In this document: positions 6,092 to 9,216 of the stretch, one piece after another | Position numbering within the stretch: position 1 is the first letter of the stretch | Layout of the letters: each line of letters begins with the position of its first letter | Assembly (NCBI GenBank): GCA_913054445.1 | Contig: CAJXIK010000065.1 | Coordinates: forward strand, 1 to 9,216 | Direction of reading: 5' to 3' | DNA length: 9,216 bases | Origin: an uncultured Bermanella sp. | GTDB taxonomy: Bacteria; Pseudomonadota; Gammaproteobacteria; Pseudomonadales; Oceanobacteraceae | Translations under genes and position numbers: made by a program | The notes under the pieces: model-generated | Seen by the model: only the letters and a program-made list of their open reading frames with translations | What the model was told of the DNA's origin: nothing | Database searches by the model: none

Positions 6092-6730
6092 ATGAGTGTG
6101 AAGGATCCATTGCCCGGTTGTTTTATTACCGTGGAAGGCATAGAAGGCGTTGGCAAGAGTACCAACATTCAGTTTATTCAAGATTGTCTAGAGCGGCATA
6201 ACATTCCCTACCTCCAAACCCGTGAACCTGGGGGCACAGATTTAGGTGAGAAGCTGCGCGCGCTGTTATTACACGGCGCAGAGGTGTGTGATGATGCCGA
6301 GCTGTTGATGATGTTTGCGGCCCGTGCGCAACACCTTAGCGAAAAAATTAAACCGGCCTTGCAGGCGGGTACTTGGGTGATCTGCGATCGCTTCACCGAT
6401 TCCAGCTACGCCTATCAAGGAGGCGGGCGACAGTTAAAGCTAGATAATATTCAGCGCCTCGAACACTTAGTACACGCTGGCCTGCAACCAAATCTCACCT
6501 TATTGCTGGACGCCCCGGTGGAAGTGGGCCGCGCACGGGCCGCTAAGCGCTCTGCGGCCGACAGAATAGAGGCGCAAGACCTGGCGTTCTTTAATCGAGT
6601 GCGAGCCATGTTTTTATCTCGGGCCAAAGAGTTTGAGCGCTATACACTGATCGATGCCGCACAACCCTTAGCTCGGGTGCAGGCGGACATCAAGCAGGCG
6701 TTAGAGTCTCTTATTAGGGTGTCATCATGA
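6092..6730 (+). CDS. tmk: Thymidylate kinase
   Basis: Tmk phosphorylates dTMP to dTDP with ATP, an essential step to dTTP. The 212-residue protein has the P-loop GIEGVGKST (16-24), TREPGGT (43-49), the DRF catalytic motif (99-101) with the substrate-binding stretch SSYAYQGGGRQL after it, and an arginine-rich LID segment (about 147-160) typical of the E. coli-like type. Length matches the family. The ATG at 6092 has only a distant TAGG (6075-6078) as ribosome site, so initiation may be weak or depend on coupling with mltG 17 nt upstream. A TTG at 6110 with AAGGA four bases before it is a less likely alternative. It overlaps holB by four bases. Confidence 0.97.
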   Translation: MSVKDPLPGCFITVEGIEGVGKSTNIQFIQDCLERHNIPYLQTREPGGTDLGEKLRALLLHGAEVCDDAELLMMFAARAQHLSEKIKPALQAGTWVICDRFTDSSYAYQGGGRQLKLDNIQRLEHLVHAGLQPNLTLLLDAPVEVGRARAAKRSAADRIEAQDLAFFNRVRAMFLSRAKEFERYTLIDAAQPLARVQADIKQALESLIRVSS

Positions 6731-7737
6731 GTGCCAAAGTTGCTCAGGCTCTGCCCTGGCTGGCCCCCATCTGGCAGCGCCTATCGAGTCAGGCGGTAGA
6801 GCGGCGTCTGAGTCATGCTATTTTATTGTTGGGACAAGAGGGCTTAGGCAAGCGAGTGTTGCTGCGCGAGTTTTCCCAGCAGCTATTGTGTCTGCATGTC
6901 ACCGATAACGCCCCCTGTGGGGCGTGTGGCAGTTGTCATCTCTTCAACGCGGGCTCTCACCCTGATTTACTCATGGTGGAGCCGGAAGAGGCGGGCAAGC
7001 AAATAAAGATTGAGCAAATTCGTAAGATCACCGACTTCGTTAATACCACAGCGCAGCGCGCCAATAACAAAGTGGTGCTGCTGGGCCCAGCCGAAGCTAT
7101 GAACATTAATGCCGCCAACGCCCTGCTTAAAAGCTTGGAAGAGCCCAGCTCGCAGACCACATTATTACTCTACAGTCATCAGCCAAGCAGTTTGCTGGCC
7201 ACCATCAAGAGTCGTTGCCAGCTCTACGCCGTCTACACCCCGCCCTGGCAGCAAGCCCTAAACTGGTTACAGCAAAACAGCGAGCACGAGTCGTTGCAGA
7301 GCATATTGAGGCTGGCCAAGGGTGCGCCCTTAAAGGCCATCAATCTCTTAGAGCAGGAGATACACGTACAATACATGCAGTTTTGTCAGGACATGTTCGA
7401 CCTACAGCAGTCTAAGGCCAACTGGAGTGCGACCCTCAACAAGTGGAAGGCGTGGGACAGCCACTGGGTGATGATGTGGTTTTATGAATTAATACTGGAT
7501 GTGCAAAAGACGCAGGCCGGCTTGCCCAGCGAGTCTTTGGCCATGCAGGAATTGCAGAGTCAGAGTGCTCAGGTGGCCCGTGGCAGCCAATATGCTCAGC
7601 TGCAATCCATGCACGAGCGGCTGCTCGACAGTCAGAAGGCCCAGCAGGGCCAATCCAACCCTAACCCTGTGCTCATAATTGAGACCCTGTTAATTGACTG
7701 GTTGTCCCTGTTGGGGCAATCTGGACGCAGTACATAA
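6727..7737 (+). CDS. holB: DNA polymerase III subunit delta'
   Basis: HolB is the delta-prime subunit of the clamp loader, which places the beta sliding clamp on primed DNA. The 336-residue AAA+-like protein carries the zinc-binding set C55, C64, C67 and C70 (CGACGSC), the LLKSLEEP block (133-140) and the SRC motif (162-164) whose arginine acts on the ATP site of the neighbouring subunit. The Walker A region reads GQEGLGKR (36-43), with Arg in place of the usual Thr or Ser; this fits delta-prime, which is not itself an ATPase in E. coli. The cysteines and the tmk-holB order separate it from DnaX. The start overlaps the tmk stop as ATGA, implying translational coupling. Confidence 0.95.
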   Translation: MSAKVAQALPWLAPIWQRLSSQAVERRLSHAILLLGQEGLGKRVLLREFSQQLLCLHVTDNAPCGACGSCHLFNAGSHPDLLMVEPEEAGKQIKIEQIRKITDFVNTTAQRANNKVVLLGPAEAMNINAANALLKSLEEPSSQTTLLLYSHQPSSLLATIKSRCQLYAVYTPPWQQALNWLQQNSEHESLQSILRLAKGAPLKAINLLEQEIHVQYMQFCQDMFDLQQSKANWSATLNKWKAWDSHWVMMWFYELILDVQKTQAGLPSESLAMQELQSQSAQVARGSQYAQLQSMHERLLDSQKAQQGQSNPNPVLIIETLLIDWLSLLGQSGRST

Positions 7738-7755
7738 GAATCAAGGCGAAACCCC

Positions 7756-8103
7756 ATGGCATCCAAATTTGGCCCAGGCAATGGAATATTATCGTTAACC
7801 ATTAAAGACAAGGCGGTGTTGTACGCCGCCTACATGCCTTTCATAAAAAATGGTGGTTTGTTCATCCCCACCAACAAAAACTATACCATGGGCGATGAGG
7901 TATTCATGTTGTTAAACATCATGGACGAGCCCGAGAAAATTCCAGTGGCCGGTAAGGTCGTCTGGATCACCCCAAAAGGGGCGCAGGGCAATAAAGCCAG
8001 TGGCGTCGGCGTGCAGTTTGCAGATGATAATGCGGCGCGCAATAAGATAGAAACCCACCTGGCCGGTGCCCTAGCGTCCGACCGCCCCACACATACCCTG
8101 TAA
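7756..8103 (+). CDS. pilZ: Type IV pilus assembly protein PilZ
   Basis: This 115-residue cytoplasmic protein resembles the original PilZ of Pseudomonas, needed for type IV pilus assembly and twitching and reported in related bacteria to contact FimX and the PilB ATPase. Matching stretches include LSLTIKDKAVLYAAYMPF (12-29), NGGLFIPTNK (31-40), GDEVFMLL (45-52), VAGKVVWITPKGAQGN (63-78) and the C-terminal SDRPTHTL. The c-di-GMP signature of other PilZ domains (RxxxR and D/NxSxxG) is missing, as in canonical PilZ, so it probably does not bind c-di-GMP itself. AAGG nine bases upstream supports the start. It follows holB by 18 nt, the arrangement I recall from Pseudomonas, and is likely co-transcribed. 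Confidence 0.93.
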   Translation: MASKFGPGNGILSLTIKDKAVLYAAYMPFIKNGGLFIPTNKNYTMGDEVFMLLNIMDEPEKIPVAGKVVWITPKGAQGNKASGVGVQFADDNAARNKIETHLAGALASDRPTHTL

Positions 8104-8189
8104 GCCGCCATGGCCCTCTTTCATTCGGCGCTTAATTACAAAGCTGTACTACACTAAAAAAAGGTGTAAACACAGAAGGGTTGACATTT
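8104..8189 (+). promoter_or_regulatory. pilZ-cheV spacer, possible weak promoter
   Basis: This 86-nt gap separates pilZ from the cheV-type gene. It holds TACACT (8150-8155), a -10-like box without a convincing -35, followed by an A-run and GAAGGG (8175-8180), the ribosome site for the next gene. A short inverted pair TACAC/GTGTA (8150-8154 and 8164-8168) is too weak to call a hairpin. TTGACA at 8181-8186 looks like a -35 but lies after the ribosome site and inside the possible extended reading frame. I find no sigma28-type flagellar promoter and no terminator. Confidence 0.3.
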
Positions 8190-9122
8190 ATGTCAGGGGT
8201 TTTAAGCAATGTAGATCAACGAACCAAGTTAGTGGGGCAGAACCGTCTGGAGTTGCTGCTGTTTAACTTTGGCCGGGGTCAGTCTTATGCCATCAATGTG
8301 TTCAAGATTCAGGAACTGTTGCGTGTACCCCATCTTACCCAAATTCCCGAGGCCCACCCGGTGATTAAGGGGGTCACTCACCTGCGTGGACACACGCTGC
8401 CGGTGGTGGACTTAAGCCATGCCATCGGCATGGGGCCCACTGAGGTGAACGAACACACCACTATGATAGTGACCGAGTACAATCGTACCGTGCAGGCATT
8501 CTTAGTGGCTGGGGTGGAACGCATCGTCAACATGAACTGGGAGCAGATCATGCCGCCTCCCAAAGGAGTGGGGCGCGCCCATTACCTCACCGCCATCACT
8601 AAGGTCGATGACCGCATCATTGAAGTTATCGATGTGGAAAAAGTGCTGGCCGAGATCGTACCCTATGAAACCAGCGTCACCGAAGGCTTATTGGACCTAG
8701 AGGTTATGGCCAGAGTGTCGGAATCTGGCCTAAAAATATTGGCGGTAGATGACTCGGCGGTGGCTCGTTCTCAGGTGCAGGAGACGCTGTCCGCCTTGGG
8801 GCTAGAGGTCATACAGGCCAACGATGGGCAGCAAGCTTGGAATATGATTCAAAAGATGGCGGCCGAAGGGCCTATTAACAGTCAATTGTTGATGGTCATT
8901 ACCGATGCCGAGATGCCCTCTATGGATGGTTACATGCTCACCACAGAAATTCGTAACTCAGCAGACACCAAAGACCTATACGTGGTGTTGCACACCTCAT
9001 TGAGCGGCAGCTTTAATGAAAAGATGGTGGAAAAGGTGGGCTGCAACGCCTTCTTGTCTAAGTTTCAGCCAGACGGTTTGGCGGCGGCGGTGGAAGTCAG
9101 GGCCAAGCAACTGTTTGGTTAG
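8190..9122 (+). CDS. cheV: CheV-type chemotaxis coupling protein (CheW domain plus receiver)
   Basis: The 310-residue protein is a CheW-like coupling domain (about 15-160) fused to a response-regulator receiver (about 182-310), the CheV architecture. CheV links chemoreceptors to CheA, and phosphorylation of its receiver tunes signalling. The N-terminus VDQRTKLVGQNRLELLLF is typical of gammaproteobacterial CheV. Receiver residues are complete: acidic pair D187-D188, phospho-acceptor D239 in TDAEMPSMDGY, T269 and K291 in LSKF. GAAGGG ends nine bases before the ATG at 8190; an in-frame TTG at 8181 would add three residues and is less likely. Which CheV paralogue it is, and whether it serves flagella or a pilus Che system, cannot be told here; pilZ next door hints at pili. 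Confidence 0.88.
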   Translation: MSGVLSNVDQRTKLVGQNRLELLLFNFGRGQSYAINVFKIQELLRVPHLTQIPEAHPVIKGVTHLRGHTLPVVDLSHAIGMGPTEVNEHTTMIVTEYNRTVQAFLVAGVERIVNMNWEQIMPPPKGVGRAHYLTAITKVDDRIIEVIDVEKVLAEIVPYETSVTEGLLDLEVMARVSESGLKILAVDDSAVARSQVQETLSALGLEVIQANDGQQAWNMIQKMAAEGPINSQLLMVITDAEMPSMDGYMLTTEIRNSADTKDLYVVLHTSLSGSFNEKMVEKVGCNAFLSKFQPDGLAAAVEVRAKQLFG

Positions 9123-9150
9123 GCTCATGCCAGGGCAATCGCATTAAAAT

Positions 9151-9208
9151 AAGTACAGGGATCAATCTGTGGGATCCGCCTGACCAAAGTTGGGTTTAGT
9201 ACTTTTTT
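9151..9208 (+). terminator. possible structured terminator after cheV
   Basis: AAGTAC (9151-9156) can pair with GTACTT (9199-9204), enclosing two smaller stems, GGATC/GATCC (9159-9163 with 9173-9177) and CCA/TGG (9184-9186 with 9191-9193). The outer stem runs into six T residues (9203-9208). The layout resembles a branched hairpin before a U-run and may end the cheV transcript, but the stems are short and not GC-rich. It does not match a riboswitch that I recognise. No gene is evident in 9123-9216. Confidence 0.35.
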
Positions 9209-9216
9209 AGGTCGCC

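Noticed and set aside
7756..8103. c-di-GMP receptor PilZ domain
   Set aside because: The RxxxR and D/NxSxxG residues needed for binding are absent, and the protein matches canonical pilus PilZ instead.
9125..9214. Minus-strand open frame of 29 codons ending at TGA 9127-9125, as the tail of a convergent gene
   Set aside because: A 29-codon open frame is common by chance, it overlaps the structured U-run region, and the residues match nothing I know.

Overview
The window is a conserved bacterial chromosomal block from a pseudomonad-like gammaproteobacterium. All twelve confident genes lie on the + strand: yceD, rpmF, plsX, fabD, fabG, acpP, pabC, mltG, tmk, holB, pilZ and a cheV-type gene. The run rpmF-plsX-fabD-fabG-acpP-pabC-mltG-tmk-holB is the classic gammaproteobacterial fab neighbourhood. 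A pilZ gene directly after holB is the arrangement I recall from Pseudomonas rather than E. coli, and it points to an organism with type IV pili. I cannot name the genus.

Positions 1-269 hold no confident gene. There are about 2.3 copies of a nearly perfect 79-bp tandem repeat (1-185), which probably continues left of the window, then a good sigma70-type promoter (233-261). The predicted RNA start is only one or two bases before the yceD ATG, so yceD may be read from a leaderless or nearly leaderless mRNA. Positions 270-3749 carry yceD (23S rRNA accumulation protein), rpmF (L32), plsX (phospholipid entry), fabD (malonyl transfer to ACP) and fabG (ketoacyl-ACP reduction). They are tightly packed except for a 125-nt gap before fabD. 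A 149-nt spacer with overlapping hairpins and a strong TATAAT promoter leads to acpP (3899-4132), which ends in a strong 12-bp-stem terminator.

Positions 4205-7737 form a second tight unit: pabC and mltG (8-nt overlap), tmk, and holB (ATGA overlap with tmk). They cover folate synthesis, glycan-strand termination, dTTP synthesis and the replication clamp loader. pilZ follows 18 nt later. An 86-nt gap precedes a CheW-receiver fusion (cheV type), and 94 nt of structured non-coding sequence close the window.

Most of the window is ordinary housekeeping DNA, and I see no undescribed multi-gene system. The points worth a second look are the 79-bp repeat beside the yceD promoter, the ultra-short yceD leader, the absence of both usual condensing-enzyme genes (fabH and fabF) from the fab cluster, a 9-bp in-frame repeat giving MltG a Pro-Asp-His tail, the hairpins and inverted repeat around the acpP promoter, and the pilZ-cheV pairing.
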